A stretch of DNA of 64,000 nt from Xylophilus sp042867185 (GCA_042867185.1 JBHZQV010000002.1:62001-126000), one strand, 5' to 3'. Positions 33,554-43,102 are shown, counted from the stretch's first letter. Translations and numbers: made by a program. The notes: generated by a model from the letters alone, not told the origin.

Positions 33554-35974
33554 ATGTTCCCACACGACCCGCCGACGACGCCTGACCTTCCGTCCGCCCC
33601 CCACGCCGAATCGCCCCTGATCGCCACCCTCAATCCGGAGCAGCGTGCCGCGGTCACGCTGCCCAACGACCATGCGCTGATCCTGGCCGGCGCCGGCTCG
33701 GGCAAGACCCGGGTGCTCACCACCCGCATCGCCTGGCTGCTGCAGAACGGCCATGTGTCGCCCGGCGGCATCCTGGCGGTCACCTTCACCAACAAGGCGG
33801 CCAAGGAAATGGCGTTGCGCCTGTCGGCGATGCTGCCGGTCAACGTGCGCGGCATGTGGATCGGCACCTTCCACGGCCTGTGCAACCGGCTGCTGCGGGC
33901 CCACTACAAGCTGGCCAACCTCCCGTCGTCGTTCCAGATCCTCGACACCCAGGACCAGCTCTCGGCGATCAAGCGGCTGATGAAGCAGTACAAGGTCGAC
34001 GACGAGCGCTTCCCGGCCAAGCAGACGCAGTGGTTCATCTCGGGCGCGAAGGAAGACGGCCTGCGCCCGGGCGACGTCGAGGCGCGCAACGAGGACGACC
34101 GCAAGAAGGTCGAGCTCTACCAGCTCTACGAAGAGCAGTGCCAGCGCGAGGGCGTGGTCGATTTCGGCGAGCTGATGCTGCGCAGCTACGAGCTGCTGCG
34201 CGACAACGATCCGCTGCGCGAGCACTACCAGCGGCGCTTCCGCCACATCCTGGTCGACGAGTTCCAGGACACCAACAAGCTGCAGTACGCCTGGCTGAAG
34301 CAACTGGCCGGCCCCGGCAGCAGCGTGCTGGCGGTGGGCGACGACGACCAGAGCATCTACGCCTTCCGCGGCGCCAACGTGGGCAACATGGCCGACTTCG
34401 TGCGCGAGTTCGACGTGCACCACCAGATCAAGCTGGAGCAGAACTACCGCAGCTACAGCAACATCCTCGATTCGGCCAACGCGCTGATCAGCCACAACAC
34501 CCGGCGCCTGGGCAAGAACCTGCGCACCGACCAGGGCCCCGGCGAGCCGGTGCGGGTGTTCGAGGCGACCAGCGACTTCGCCGAGGCGCAGTGGATGGTC
34601 GACGAGATCCGCCAGCTGGTGCGCGACAACGGCACCGAGCCGGGCTTCCCGCGCAAGGAGATCGCGATCCTCTACCGCAGCAACGCGCAGAGCCGGGTGA
34701 TCGAAACCGCGCTCTTCAATGCCGCGATGCCCTACCGGGTGTACGGCGGCCTGCGCTTCTTCGAGCGGGCCGAAATCAAGCACGCGCTGGCCTACCTGCG
34801 GCTGCTGGAGAACCCGCACGACGACACCAGCTTCCTGCGGGTCGTCAACTTCCCGCCGCGCGGCATCGGCGCCCGCAGCCTGGAGCAGCTGCAGGACGCG
34901 GCGCGCGCCGCCGGCACCTCGCTGCACGACGCGGTGAGCACCGTGCCCGGCAAGGCCGGCGCCAACCTGGGCGCCTTCGTCGCCCGGATCGACGTGATGC
35001 GCGAGCAGACCCAGGGCATCTCGCTGCGCGAGATCGTCGACCTGGTGCTGCAGCACAGCGATCTGGTCGAGCACTACAAGGCCGACCGCGAAGGCGCCGA
35101 CCGGATCGAGAACCTGGAAGAACTGGTGAACGCGGCCGAGAGCTTCGTCACCCAGGAAGGCTTCGGCCGCGACACGGTGGCGCTGCCGGTCGACGAGCTG
35201 CGCCAGTCGCCCGCCAGCCAGGGCCTGGACCCGGCGATCCCGCTGCTCGACGAGCCGATGCCCCTGCCGCCCGATGCCGATACCGGCGAGACGCTGAGCC
35301 CGCTGGCCGCGTTCCTGACCCACGCCGCGCTGGAATCGGGCGACAACCAGGCCCAGGCCGGCCAGGACGCGGTGCAGCTGATGACGGTGCATGCCTCGAA
35401 GGGCCTGGAGTTCGACGGCGTCTTCATCGGCGGCATGGAGGAGGGCCTGTTCCCGCACGAGAACTCGATGAGCGACCGCGACGGCCTGGAGGAAGAGCGC
35501 CGGCTGATGTACGTCGCCATCACCCGCGCCCGCAAGCGGCTCTACCTCAGCCATTCGCAGACCCGGATGCTGCACGGCCAGACCCGCTACAACGTCAAGA
35601 GCCGCTTCTTCGAGGAGCTGCCCGAGGCGGCGCTGAAGTGGATCACCCCGCGCCAGCAGGGCTTCGGCCACAGCGGCGGCGGCAGTGGCGGTGGTTTTGC
35701 TATGAATTCCGTAGCTGGAAGCCGTGGCGGTGCGCCGGCCTACGGCCGGTTCGGCTCCGATGCTTCGTCGTTTTCCAGCCCGCCGGTGCCGGTGCAGAAG
35801 GCGGCGCCTTCGCACGGCCTGCGGTCGGGGATGCAGGTGTTCCACACCAAGTTCGGCGAAGGCACGGTGCTGGCGATCGAAGGCACCGGCGCCGATGCGC
35901 GGGCCCAGGTCAACTTCCCGCGGCACGGGGTGAAGTGGCTGGCGCTGTCGGTGGCCAAGCTCACGCCGGTGTGA
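33554..35974 (+). CDS. uvrD: UvrD/PcrA-type 3'-5' DNA helicase
   Basis: An 806-residue superfamily 1A helicase. Motifs: LNPEQRAAV (Q motif), AGAGSGKTRVLTTRIAWLL (I), TFTNKAAKEM (Ia), LVDEFQDTNKLQYAW (II), GDDDQSIYAFRGAN (III), NYRSYSNIL (IV), MTVHASKGLEFDGVFIGG (V), EEERRLMYVAITRARKRLYL (VI). Like UvrD it has a flexible linker (about 700-750) and a small C-terminal domain (HTKFGEGTVLAIEGTGADAR) that in UvrD/PcrA contacts RNA polymerase. Part of the linker is encoded by a dispersed-repeat copy. It acts in mismatch and excision repair by unwinding nicked DNA. Confidence 0.95.
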   Translation: MFPHDPPTTPDLPSAPHAESPLIATLNPEQRAAVTLPNDHALILAGAGSGKTRVLTTRIAWLLQNGHVSPGGILAVTFTNKAAKEMALRLSAMLPVNVRGMWIGTFHGLCNRLLRAHYKLANLPSSFQILDTQDQLSAIKRLMKQYKVDDERFPAKQTQWFISGAKEDGLRPGDVEARNEDDRKKVELYQLYEEQCQREGVVDFGELMLRSYELLRDNDPLREHYQRRFRHILVDEFQDTNKLQYAWLKQLAGPGSSVLAVGDDDQSIYAFRGANVGNMADFVREFDVHHQIKLEQNYRSYSNILDSANALISHNTRRLGKNLRTDQGPGEPVRVFEATSDFAEAQWMVDEIRQLVRDNGTEPGFPRKEIAILYRSNAQSRVIETALFNAAMPYRVYGGLRFFERAEIKHALAYLRLLENPHDDTSFLRVVNFPPRGIGARSLEQLQDAARAAGTSLHDAVSTVPGKAGANLGAFVARIDVMREQTQGISLREIVDLVLQHSDLVEHYKADREGADRIENLEELVNAAESFVTQEGFGRDTVALPVDELRQSPASQGLDPAIPLLDEPMPLPPDADTGETLSPLAAFLTHAALESGDNQAQAGQDAVQLMTVHASKGLEFDGVFIGGMEEGLFPHENSMSDRDGLEEERRLMYVAITRARKRLYLSHSQTRMLHGQTRYNVKSRFFEELPEAALKWITPRQQGFGHSGGGSGGGFAMNSVAGSRGGAPAYGRFGSDASSFSSPPVPVQKAAPSHGLRSGMQVFHTKFGEGTVLAIEGTGADARAQVNFPRHGVKWLALSVAKLTPV
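35699..35777 (+). repeat. Dispersed GCTAT/ATAGC element, copy D (inside uvrD)
   Basis: Core GCTATGAATTCCGTAGCTGG, then AAGCCGTGGCGGTGCGCCGG and a TTCGTCGTTTTCC tail, all within the coding frame. It is translated as FAMNSVAGSRGG and following residues in the disordered linker of UvrD, so the insertion is tolerated. Confidence 0.6.
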
Positions 35975-35981
35975 GGCGGGG

Positions 35982-36011
35982 GGCAGGGCCGGCAGCGCGC
36001 CGGGCCCTGCC
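35982..36011. terminator. GC-rich hairpin between convergent uvrD and fecR-like genes
   Basis: GGCAGGGCC and GGCCCTGCC arms, nine perfect pairs, with a 12-base loop. No T tract on either strand, so it is a possible bidirectional terminator only by position between converging genes. Confidence 0.4.
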
Positions 36012-36032
36012 GCTGCTGCCGCCCGGCGCCGC

Positions 36033-36809
36033 TCAGCGTGCGGCGAGTTGCGGGCGCGCCTGCAGCGCCGGGTGCCGCATGCCCGGCACCGGGTCCAGCT
36101 GGCCCAGGCCGTCCTTCGCGCCGGTGCGGCCCGCTGCCTGCCAGGCGGTCTGCTGGCGCACCAGCCGGGCCAGCACCTCCAGTTCTTCGTCGGAATGGTT
36201 CATCGGCAGCGCCGGCAGCAGTTGCTGGGCGGTGCCGCCGACCGGGTCGCGCAGGCCCCAGAACGGCTGGTGGTAGTCGGCGCGGCTGGTGACCCTGTCG
36301 CCGCCCGCCACCAGGTCGACCGTGCCGTAGCAGTTGCAGAAATAGGTGCGGGGGTTCTCGCCGCCGTAGACCTGGGTGTAGACCCCGGTGCCGCGGATGC
36401 CGGCGGTCAGCGTGGGGGTGAGGATGGTGCGCTGCGGGCCGCGTCCCCAGACGCTGGTGACCGCGCCGGTCGCCAGCCGCAGCAGGCTGACGGTGTGCAG
36501 CGTGGCGCCGCGCTCGACCACCAGGTGCGATTCGGGCCGCATCCGGAACGCATCGCCGCCGATGGCGAAGACCAGGCTGGAGCCCGGGCCGGTCTGCAGC
36601 GTATCGCCAGTGACGATGGTGGCGCCGGGCGAGAGCCGCCGGCCATTGCACAGCACGTCGCCCTGCAGCGCGACGATGTTGCCGCGGCGCTGGGCATGGG
36701 CCATGGTGGTGCCCGCGGCCGTCCAGGCGGCGGCACTGCGCAGGAAATCGCGGCGGCGGAACCAGAACACGTCCGCATCGGGTCGGGTTTCCGGGAAGGC
36801 AGTGCGCAT
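36033..36809 (-). CDS. Tat-exported FecR-domain protein
   Basis: A 258-residue protein. The N-terminus FRRRDFLRSAAAWTAAG is a twin-arginine (Tat) signal, ending near AHAQ. The mature part is a FecR domain: NIVALQGDVLCNGRRLSPGA, then TGDTLQTGPGSSLVFAIGGD and IRGTGVYTQVYGG. FecR domains sense or bind in the periplasm; here there is no sigma factor or TonB receptor nearby, so it is not a classic iron regulator. The start is set by the Tat signal. It lies 4 bases after the BPSS1780-type gene on the same strand, so they form an operon. Confidence 0.83.
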   Translation of the reverse strand: MRTAFPETRPDADVFWFRRRDFLRSAAAWTAAGTTMAHAQRRGNIVALQGDVLCNGRRLSPGATIVTGDTLQTGPGSSLVFAIGGDAFRMRPESHLVVERGATLHTVSLLRLATGAVTSVWGRGPQRTILTPTLTAGIRGTGVYTQVYGGENPRTYFCNCYGTVDLVAGGDRVTSRADYHQPFWGLRDPVGGTAQQLLPALPMNHSDEELEVLARLVRQQTAWQAAGRTGAKDGLGQLDPVPGMRHPALQARPQLAAR

Positions 36810-36813
36810 CGGC

Positions 36814-37641
36814 TTAACCGTGTTGGTGGGGAACCCTCGCAGTATCGTCGGGTGGCGGCCCAAAGCAAGCGATATAAGCCGGGTAAATGGACGCGAAGAA
36901 CATGCTGGCGATCACCAGCATCGCGCCGGCCACCAGGCCGACGGTGAGCAGCGCCGATGCGGACGAGCCTCCGCCCAGCAGCAGCGCCAGCAAGGTGGCC
37001 ACCACGCCCACCGCCATGCCGGTGGCGACGAACACCACGCACCAGCCCAGCAGGAAGACGACGAAGGCGCCGGCATTGCGCAGCCCGGCCACCAGGCTGA
37101 AGAAGAGGCTCTTGGCCGGCGTCACCCCGTACCAGTAGACCAGCGCCCCGGCGTTGGAGAAGACCAACAGCAGCGGCACGGTGAGCGCCAGGGTGAACCA
37201 GAGCCAGCCGGGCACGCCGTCGCGCATCAGGGTCTCCTGGGTGATTTTGGCGTCGGCCGCATCGGCGCCGGCGGCCGCGCCGTCGTCGAACAGCGAGGCG
37301 GCGCCCATCACCAGCACGCAGGCCACGGCGAAGAAGACGCCCAGCAGCAGCATCGCGACGGTGCGCGGCTTGCCCTGGCGCAGCCCGGCGAAGAGCAGCC
37401 CGGCGCGGGCGGGTCTGCCCTGCGCGGCCTCGTGCGCACCGGCCACCATGCCGGCCAAAAACACCGGCGTCAGCACCAGGGCCACCGCCACGCCCACGAT
37501 GGGCACCACTGCGAGCACCGAGCTGAGCAGCTGCATGAACAGGAACATCACCGCCAGCGACAGCGGCTGCCGCGCGAAGAGACGCATGCCGGAGCGGACC
37601 CATTGCAGGCCGGTGCGTGCGGGGACGATGTTGAGTTGCAT
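36814..37641 (-). CDS. BPSS1780-family membrane protein
   Basis: A 275-residue integral membrane protein with about six hydrophobic segments. It opens MQLNIVPARTGLQWVRSGMR and LFARQPLSLAVMFLFMQLL, the hallmark of the BPSS1780 family of Burkholderiales. Another conserved stretch is YWYGVTPAKSLFFSLVAGLR. Function unknown. It follows the homoserine kinase gene by 22 bases and precedes the FecR-domain gene by 4 bases, all on one strand. Confidence 0.85.
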   Translation of the reverse strand: MQLNIVPARTGLQWVRSGMRLFARQPLSLAVMFLFMQLLSSVLAVVPIVGVAVALVLTPVFLAGMVAGAHEAAQGRPARAGLLFAGLRQGKPRTVAMLLLGVFFAVACVLVMGAASLFDDGAAAGADAADAKITQETLMRDGVPGWLWFTLALTVPLLLVFSNAGALVYWYGVTPAKSLFFSLVAGLRNAGAFVVFLLGWCVVFVATGMAVGVVATLLALLLGGGSSASALLTVGLVAGAMLVIASMFFASIYPAYIACFGPPPDDTARVPHQHG

Positions 37642-37663
37642 GGCGGAATGGAAAACGCGCCGC

Positions 37664-38644
37664 TCAGGCGGTGCAGAGGGCATCGACGCGGCCGCGCAGC
37701 ACCCGCTCGAAGTGGGTCGGGTCGTGCGGGGTCAGCAGCGCGGCCTGGCGTGGCAGGTGGAAATCCCACAGCCGCGAGATCCAGAAGCGCAGCGCCGCGG
37801 CGCGCAGCATCGCGGGCATCAGCGCGCGCTCGGCCGGCTCCAGCGGGCGCACCGCGGCATAGGCCTGCAGCAGCGCGTCGGCCCGGGCATCGTCCTGCAG
37901 GCCGGTGGCCCAGTCGATGCACCAGTCGTTCAGGCACACCGCCAGGTCGAAGGCGAAGCTGTCCCAGCCGGCGAAGTAGAAGTCGAAGAAGCCGGTGAGC
38001 GTTTCGCCGTCGAACATCGCGTTGTCGCGGAACAGGTCGGCATGCACCGGGCCGCGCGGCAGCGCGGTGTAGGCGGACGATGCGGCCACATGGTTCTGGT
38101 AGGCCAGCTCGGACTGCAGCAGCGTCGCCTGGGCGGGCTCCAGGTGGGGCAGCACGCCGGGCACCACCTCGTTCCACCAGGCCAGGCCGCGCAGGTTGGG
38201 CTGGCTGCGGGAGAAGTCGCGGCCGGCCAGGTGCATCCGGGCCAGCATCCCGCCCAGGGCGCGGCAGTGCGACACGCCGGGTGCCAGCTCGCTCGCCCCG
38301 CGCAGCCGGTTGACCACCGCGGCGGGCTTGCCGCAGAGCTGGTGCAGCACGTTGCCGGTGCGGTCGGGCGCCGGGTCGGGCACCGGAATGCCGCGCGCGG
38401 CCAGGTGCTGCATCAGGTAGAGGTAGAAGGGCAGCTGCTCGGCCGTCAGCCGCTCGAACAGGGTCAGCACGAACTCGGCCTGGCGGCCGGGGGTGTCGGC
38501 ATCGCCCTCCTGCCAGGTGGTGGCGAAGTAGTTGGTGTTCTCGATGCCGCCGGCGATGCCGCGCAGCTCCAGCAGTTCGCCCAGCCGCAGCTGGCGCATC
38601 AGTTTGCGTGCCTCCTCCGCGGAGACTTCGGTGAATACGGCCAT
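37664..38644 (-). CDS. thrB: Homoserine kinase (APH-fold type)
   Basis: A 326-residue kinase of the ThrB2/aminoglycoside-phosphotransferase fold, used for threonine synthesis in beta- and many other proteobacteria. Visible motifs are IAGGIENTNYFATT near residue 30, the phosphotransferase catalytic loop PVHADLFRDNAMFDG and the metal-binding DFYFAGWDSFAFDLAVCLND. It transfers phosphate from ATP to homoserine. It lies 74 bases after DUF2782 on the same strand and leads into the BPSS1780 gene, a neighbourhood conserved in Burkholderiales next to polA. Confidence 0.94.
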   Translation of the reverse strand: MAVFTEVSAEEARKLMRQLRLGELLELRGIAGGIENTNYFATTWQEGDADTPGRQAEFVLTLFERLTAEQLPFYLYLMQHLAARGIPVPDPAPDRTGNVLHQLCGKPAAVVNRLRGASELAPGVSHCRALGGMLARMHLAGRDFSRSQPNLRGLAWWNEVVPGVLPHLEPAQATLLQSELAYQNHVAASSAYTALPRGPVHADLFRDNAMFDGETLTGFFDFYFAGWDSFAFDLAVCLNDWCIDWATGLQDDARADALLQAYAAVRPLEPAERALMPAMLRAAALRFWISRLWDFHLPRQAALLTPHDPTHFERVLRGRVDALCTA

Positions 38645-38717
38645 GGGATCGGGGAGGGGGGCCGGAGCGGGTGTCCGGCGGGGACGAAGAAGAACGGCGG
38701 GCCGGGAAGGCCGGGCC

Positions 38718-39086
38718 CTAGAAGCCCATGACGCGCCAGACGCGCTGGCCGGTATCGGATTCGGCGCCGTCGCGCGCGGCGGGCCGGCGGCGGGTGCCGT
38801 CGGTGGGCGTGATCTCGTACTGCGGTACCTCGGCCTTGGGCTGCACCGTGATGCTCTGGGTCTGGCCGCCGTAGCGCACCTCGTCGACCCGGCTGCCGCC
38901 GTCTTCCACCCGGATGCGCTCGACCCGCTGCTCGACCTTGGCACCCGCGGGCGGCGGCACGTCGGCCAGGGTGGCGGGGACGGCGGCCGGGGCCTGGGCG
39001 AAGGCTGGCAGGCATACCAGGCCGGCCAGCGCCAGCGAGCGCCGGAAGCCGGCCGAGAGAAGGGAGGGGGTGGGGGCGGCGCGCAT
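38718..39086 (-). CDS. DUF2782 exported protein
   Basis: A 122-residue precursor. A signal peptide (residues 1-32, ending AFAQA) precedes a short mature part with KVEQRVERIRVEDGGSRVDE and VRYGGQTQSITVQPKA, the DUF2782 pattern, and a conserved end RVWRVMGF. Function unknown. It is divergent from polA, with the start ATGs 116 bases apart, and upstream of thrB on the same strand. The start is taken at the ATG before the signal peptide; a longer open frame upstream overlaps polA. Confidence 0.88.
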   Translation of the reverse strand: MRAAPTPSLLSAGFRRSLALAGLVCLPAFAQAPAAVPATLADVPPPAGAKVEQRVERIRVEDGGSRVDEVRYGGQTQSITVQPKAEVPQYEITPTDGTRRRPAARDGAESDTGQRVWRVMGF

Positions 39087-39202
39087 CGGCGGATTGTAGG
39101 CGGTGGCTGCGCGGCCGTGCCCCCGATTCCCGTGTGCGCCGCAGGCCCGCTGCGGGTAGCCGCACACCGGCGGCGGCCGGGGTGGGCAGGCACAATCGGT
39201 CC

Positions 39203-42100
39203 ATGAGCGACACCCCCTCCGCCCCGCTGCCGGACGCAGCCGACACGCCCGACGCATCCGCACCCGCCGCCGCACCGGCCGCTGCTTCTGCGGCACGCAA
39301 GACCCTGCTGCTGGTCGACGGCTCCAGCTACCTCTACCGCGCCTTCCACGCCATGCCCGACCTGCGGGCGGTGCCGGGCGACCCGTCCAGCCCCGCCACC
39401 GGCGCGATCCGCGGCATGGTCAACATGCTGGCCGCGCTGCGGCGCGAGGTGCGGGCCGACTACGTCGCCTGCATCTTCGACGCCAGCGGCCCCACCTTCC
39501 GCGACACGCTCTATCCCGACTACAAGGCCCAGCGCGCGCCGATGCCCGACGACCTGCGCAGCCAGATCCCGGCGATCCACGAGGTGGTCAAGCTGCTCGG
39601 CTGGCCGGTGCTGGTGGTGCCCGACGTGGAAGCCGACGACGTGATCGGCACCCTGGCCGCCTGCGGCTCGCGCCAGGCGGTCGAGGTGATCGTCTCCAGC
39701 GGCGACAAGGACCTGAGCCAGCTGGTCGACGAGCACATCACCATCATCGACACGATGAACGGCAAGCGGCGCGACGTGGCCGGGGTGACGGCCGAGTTCG
39801 GCGTGCCGCCCTCGCTGATGCTCGACTACCAGACCCTGGTGGGCGACACGGTCGACAACGTGCCGGGCGTGCCCAAGGTCGGCCCCAAGACCGCCGCCAA
39901 GTGGCTGATGGAATACGGATCGCTAGAAGCCCTGATGGCCCGCGCCGACGAGATCAAGGGCGTGGCCGGCGAGAACCTGCGCGCCGCCCGCGACTGGCTG
40001 CCCAAGGGCCGCGAGCTGCTCACCATCCTCACCGACTGCAGCCTGGAGGGCCACGTGCAGGGCCTGCCCGACCTGGCCGCGCTGGAGCCGGCGCCGCAGC
40101 AGACCGATGCGCTCAAGGCCTTCTACGAACGCTACGGCTTCAAGAGCCTGGCCCGCGCGCTGGACGTGCAGGACACGCCGCCCGAGCTGATCGAGGAAAC
40201 GCAGAAGAAGCGGCGCCCCGGCCGCGACGCCGACCAGGGCCCCGGCCTGTTCGACGAACCTGCCGGTGAAGCCGATGCGGCCGCGTCGGCCGCCAGCAAC
40301 CTGCGCTACGACGTGCTGCTGGACTGGCCCGCATTCGACGCCTGGTTCGCCCGGGTGCAGGCGGCCGACCTGGTCGCGATCGACACCGAGACCACCTCGC
40401 TCGACGAGATGCGCGCCGAGATCGTCGGCATCAGCTGGAGCGTCGAGCCCGGCGAGGCCGCCTACATCCCGCTGATGCACGACTACCCCGACGCACCTGT
40501 CCAGCTGCCGCGCGACGAGGTGCTGGCCCGGCTCAAGCCCTGGCTGGAGGACGGCAGCCGCGCCAAGCTGGGCCAGCATGTGAAGTACGACCGGCACGTG
40601 TTCGCCAACCACGGCGTCGAGGTGCAGGGCTACGCCCACGACACCATGCTGCAGAGCTACGTGCTGGAAGTGCACAAGCCCCACGGCCTGGCCAGCCTGG
40701 CCGAGCGGCACCTGGGCCGCAGCGGCATCGCCTACGAAGACCTGTGCGGCAAGGGCGCCAAGCAGATTCCCTTCGGCCAGGTGGCGATCGACAAGGCCGC
40801 CGAATATTCGTGCGAGGACTCCGACCAAACCCTCGACGTGCACCGCACCCTGTGGCCGCAGCTGGAGCGAAACGATGCGCTGCGCGGCATCTACGATCTG
40901 GAGATGGCCAGCAGCGAGGCGCTCTACCGCATCGAGCGCCACGGCGTGCTGATCGACGCCGCGGTGCTGCAGGCCCAGAGCCACGATCTGGGCCAGCGCA
41001 TCGTGCAACTGGAAACCGAGGCCTACGAGATCGCCGGCCAGCCGTTCAACCTGGGCAGCCCCAAGCAGCTGGGCGAGATCTTCTTCGACAAGCTCGGCAT
41101 GCCGGTGGTCAAGAAAACCGCCACCGGCGCCCGCAGCACCGACGAAGAGGTGCTGGAAAAACTGGCCGAGGACTACCCGCTGCCCGCCAAGCTGCTGGAG
41201 CACCGCAGCCTGTCGAAGCTCAAGGGCACCTACACCGACAAGCTGGCGCTGCTGGCCCTGCCGCGCACCGGCCGGGTCCACACCCACTACGCGCAGGCGG
41301 TGGCGGTCACCGGGCGGCTCTCCAGCAACGACCCCAACCTGCAGAACATCCCGATCCGCACCGCCGAAGGCCGCCGGGTGCGCGAGGCCTTCGTCGCGCC
41401 CGCGGGCAGCGTGATCGCCAGCGCCGACTACAGCCAGATCGAGCTGCGGATCATGGCCCACATCAGCGGCGACGCGGCCTTGCTGCGCGCCTTCACCGAA
41501 GGCATCGACGTGCACCGCGCGACCGCGGCCGAGGTGTTCGGCGTGGCGGTCGACCAGGTGAGCAGCGAGCAGCGCCGCTATGCCAAGGTGATCAACTTCG
41601 GCCTGATCTACGGCATGAGCAGCTTCGGTTTGTCGAAGGCGCTGGCCATCGAGACCAAGGCCGCGGCCGCCTACATCGACCGCTACTTCCAGCGCTTCTC
41701 GGGCGTGAAGATCTACATGGACGAAACCCGCCAGTCGGCCAAGGAGCAGGGCTATGTCGAGACCGTCTTCGGCCGCCGGCTCTACCTGCCCGAGATCAAC
41801 TCGCCCAACGGCCCACGCCGGGGCGGCGCCGAGCGTGCCGCGATCAACGCGCCGATGCAGGGCACCGCGGCCGACCTGATCAAGAAAAGCATGGTCGAGG
41901 TGCAGCGGGTGTTCGACGCCGAACGGCGCGGCACGAAGATGGTCATGCAGGTGCACGACGAACTGGTCTTCGAGGTGCCCGAGGCCGAGGTCGAATGGGT
42001 GCGCACCGCGGTGCCGCGCATCATGGCCGAGGTGGCCGACCTGAAGGTGCCGCTGCTGGCCGAGATCGGCTTCGGGCCGGACTGGGACAAGGCGCACTGA
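39203..42100 (+). CDS. polA: DNA polymerase I
   Basis: A 965-residue family A polymerase. An Ala/Pro-rich tail of 32 residues precedes the 5'-3' exonuclease domain (TLLLVDGSSYLYRAFHAMPD, SGDKDLSQLVD, GVPKVGPKTAAKWL). The 3'-5' exonuclease domain keeps its DxE motif (AIDTETTSLDE), so proofreading is likely. The polymerase motifs are SADYSQIELRIMAHIS (A), YAKVINFGLIYGMSSFGLSK (B) and MVMQVHDELVFEVPE (C). It fills gaps in repair and removes Okazaki primers. It is divergent from the DUF2782-thrB unit. Confidence 0.98.
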   Translation: MSDTPSAPLPDAADTPDASAPAAAPAAASAARKTLLLVDGSSYLYRAFHAMPDLRAVPGDPSSPATGAIRGMVNMLAALRREVRADYVACIFDASGPTFRDTLYPDYKAQRAPMPDDLRSQIPAIHEVVKLLGWPVLVVPDVEADDVIGTLAACGSRQAVEVIVSSGDKDLSQLVDEHITIIDTMNGKRRDVAGVTAEFGVPPSLMLDYQTLVGDTVDNVPGVPKVGPKTAAKWLMEYGSLEALMARADEIKGVAGENLRAARDWLPKGRELLTILTDCSLEGHVQGLPDLAALEPAPQQTDALKAFYERYGFKSLARALDVQDTPPELIEETQKKRRPGRDADQGPGLFDEPAGEADAAASAASNLRYDVLLDWPAFDAWFARVQAADLVAIDTETTSLDEMRAEIVGISWSVEPGEAAYIPLMHDYPDAPVQLPRDEVLARLKPWLEDGSRAKLGQHVKYDRHVFANHGVEVQGYAHDTMLQSYVLEVHKPHGLASLAERHLGRSGIAYEDLCGKGAKQIPFGQVAIDKAAEYSCEDSDQTLDVHRTLWPQLERNDALRGIYDLEMASSEALYRIERHGVLIDAAVLQAQSHDLGQRIVQLETEAYEIAGQPFNLGSPKQLGEIFFDKLGMPVVKKTATGARSTDEEVLEKLAEDYPLPAKLLEHRSLSKLKGTYTDKLALLALPRTGRVHTHYAQAVAVTGRLSSNDPNLQNIPIRTAEGRRVREAFVAPAGSVIASADYSQIELRIMAHISGDAALLRAFTEGIDVHRATAAEVFGVAVDQVSSEQRRYAKVINFGLIYGMSSFGLSKALAIETKAAAAYIDRYFQRFSGVKIYMDETRQSAKEQGYVETVFGRRLYLPEINSPNGPRRGGAERAAINAPMQGTAADLIKKSMVEVQRVFDAERRGTKMVMQVHDELVFEVPEAEVEWVRTAVPRIMAEVADLKVPLLAEIGFGPDWDKAH

Positions 42101-42184
42101 GCGGCGGGGCCGGCCGATGGCGGCCGCGTCGCTTTCGCCAGCTTCCCGCTGGCGCGCATTGGACGCTGACGCGCCCGCCTTGCT

Positions 42185-43102
42185 CTACCGCCCGTTCCAG
42201 GCCTTGGCTACCAGATCGCGGTAGTGCACGGCAGGCCGTTCCAGCAACCCCTGCAGGATCGCCGCATCGGCGACGTTGTCGGTGCCCAGCATCGCCAGGC
42301 TTTCGCTGCACCAGGGCGATGCCGGCACCAGGTCGCCCAGCCGCGCGCTGAGCCGGGTGAGCGGCTCGGGCAGCGGCAGCACACCCGCCTTGCCGTGGCC
42401 GCACTGGGCGCGCAGGCTGGCGATCAGATCGCCCATCGGAAGCGCCTCGGGGCCGGCGCATGCGACAACCCCCTGCCGGTCGGCGGCACGGCCGAGCAGC
42501 GCGGCGATGGCGTCGGCCAGGTCCTGCACCGCGACCGGCTGCACCCGCGCATTCAGCACCGGCCGCGGCAGTACCACCACCGGCAGCTTCGCCAGGTTCA
42601 TGAACAGCGCGCTGCTGGCGCCGCCCTGGCCGAACACCACGCTGGGCCGTACCACGCAGGCCGACAGGGCCGGGCCGCCGTCGGTGGGCGTGCGGGCGGC
42701 GAGGCCCAGCAGATGCGTGTCGGCCGCGCGCTTGGTAGTGGCGTATTGGGTGTCGCCGCCGTCCACGCCCAGCGCCGACACCTGCACCACCCGCCGCACC
42801 CCGGCCTGGACACAGGCGTCGAACAGGGCCCGCGGCGCATCGCGGTGCAGGGCGGCGATCGGCTGGCGTGGGCTGTCGCGCAGCACCCCCACCGCGTTGA
42901 CCACCGCGTCGATCCCGGCCAACCGTGGCAGCCAGGCGGCCGCCGACAGGTCGCGGGTGAAATCGACCGTGCACTGGTCGGGGCCGGAGGGCTTGCGGCG
43001 CGGCGAGATGCCCTCGACCACTCTGTGGCCATCGGCGCGCAGCCGCGCGGCCACGTGCCGGCCGACGAAACCGGTCGCGCCGGTGAGAAAGATGTTCGAC
43101 AT
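42185..43102 (-). CDS. NAD(P)-binding epimerase/NDUFA9-like protein
   Basis: A 305-residue atypical short-chain dehydrogenase. The N-terminus MSNIFLTGATGFVGRHVAAR is the Rossmann glycine motif GATGFVG. VVNAVGVLRDSP and VVRPSVVFGQGGASSALFMN with VQPVAVQDLADAIAA are the family pattern of the complex I NDUFA9/NmrA-like group. The catalytic YxxxK appears as YATTK. The substrate is unknown; a role linked to ubiquinone or lipid reduction is speculative. It lies alone, convergent with polA. Confidence 0.85.
   Translation of the reverse strand: MSNIFLTGATGFVGRHVAARLRADGHRVVEGISPRRKPSGPDQCTVDFTRDLSAAAWLPRLAGIDAVVNAVGVLRDSPRQPIAALHRDAPRALFDACVQAGVRRVVQVSALGVDGGDTQYATTKRAADTHLLGLAARTPTDGGPALSACVVRPSVVFGQGGASSALFMNLAKLPVVVLPRPVLNARVQPVAVQDLADAIAALLGRAADRQGVVACAGPEALPMGDLIASLRAQCGHGKAGVLPLPEPLTRLSARLGDLVPASPWCSESLAMLGTDNVADAAILQGLLERPAVHYRDLVAKAWNGR

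Noticed and set aside
39905..39935. Possible copy of the GCTAT/ATAGC element in polA
   Set aside because: Only a GGATCGCTAGAAGCC-like resemblance; the core pair and tail are missing and the residues fit PolA.
39923..42097. A 724-codon open frame opposite polA
   Set aside because: Antisense shadow of polA, rich in His/Leu/Gln/Val as expected for a complementary GC-rich frame.
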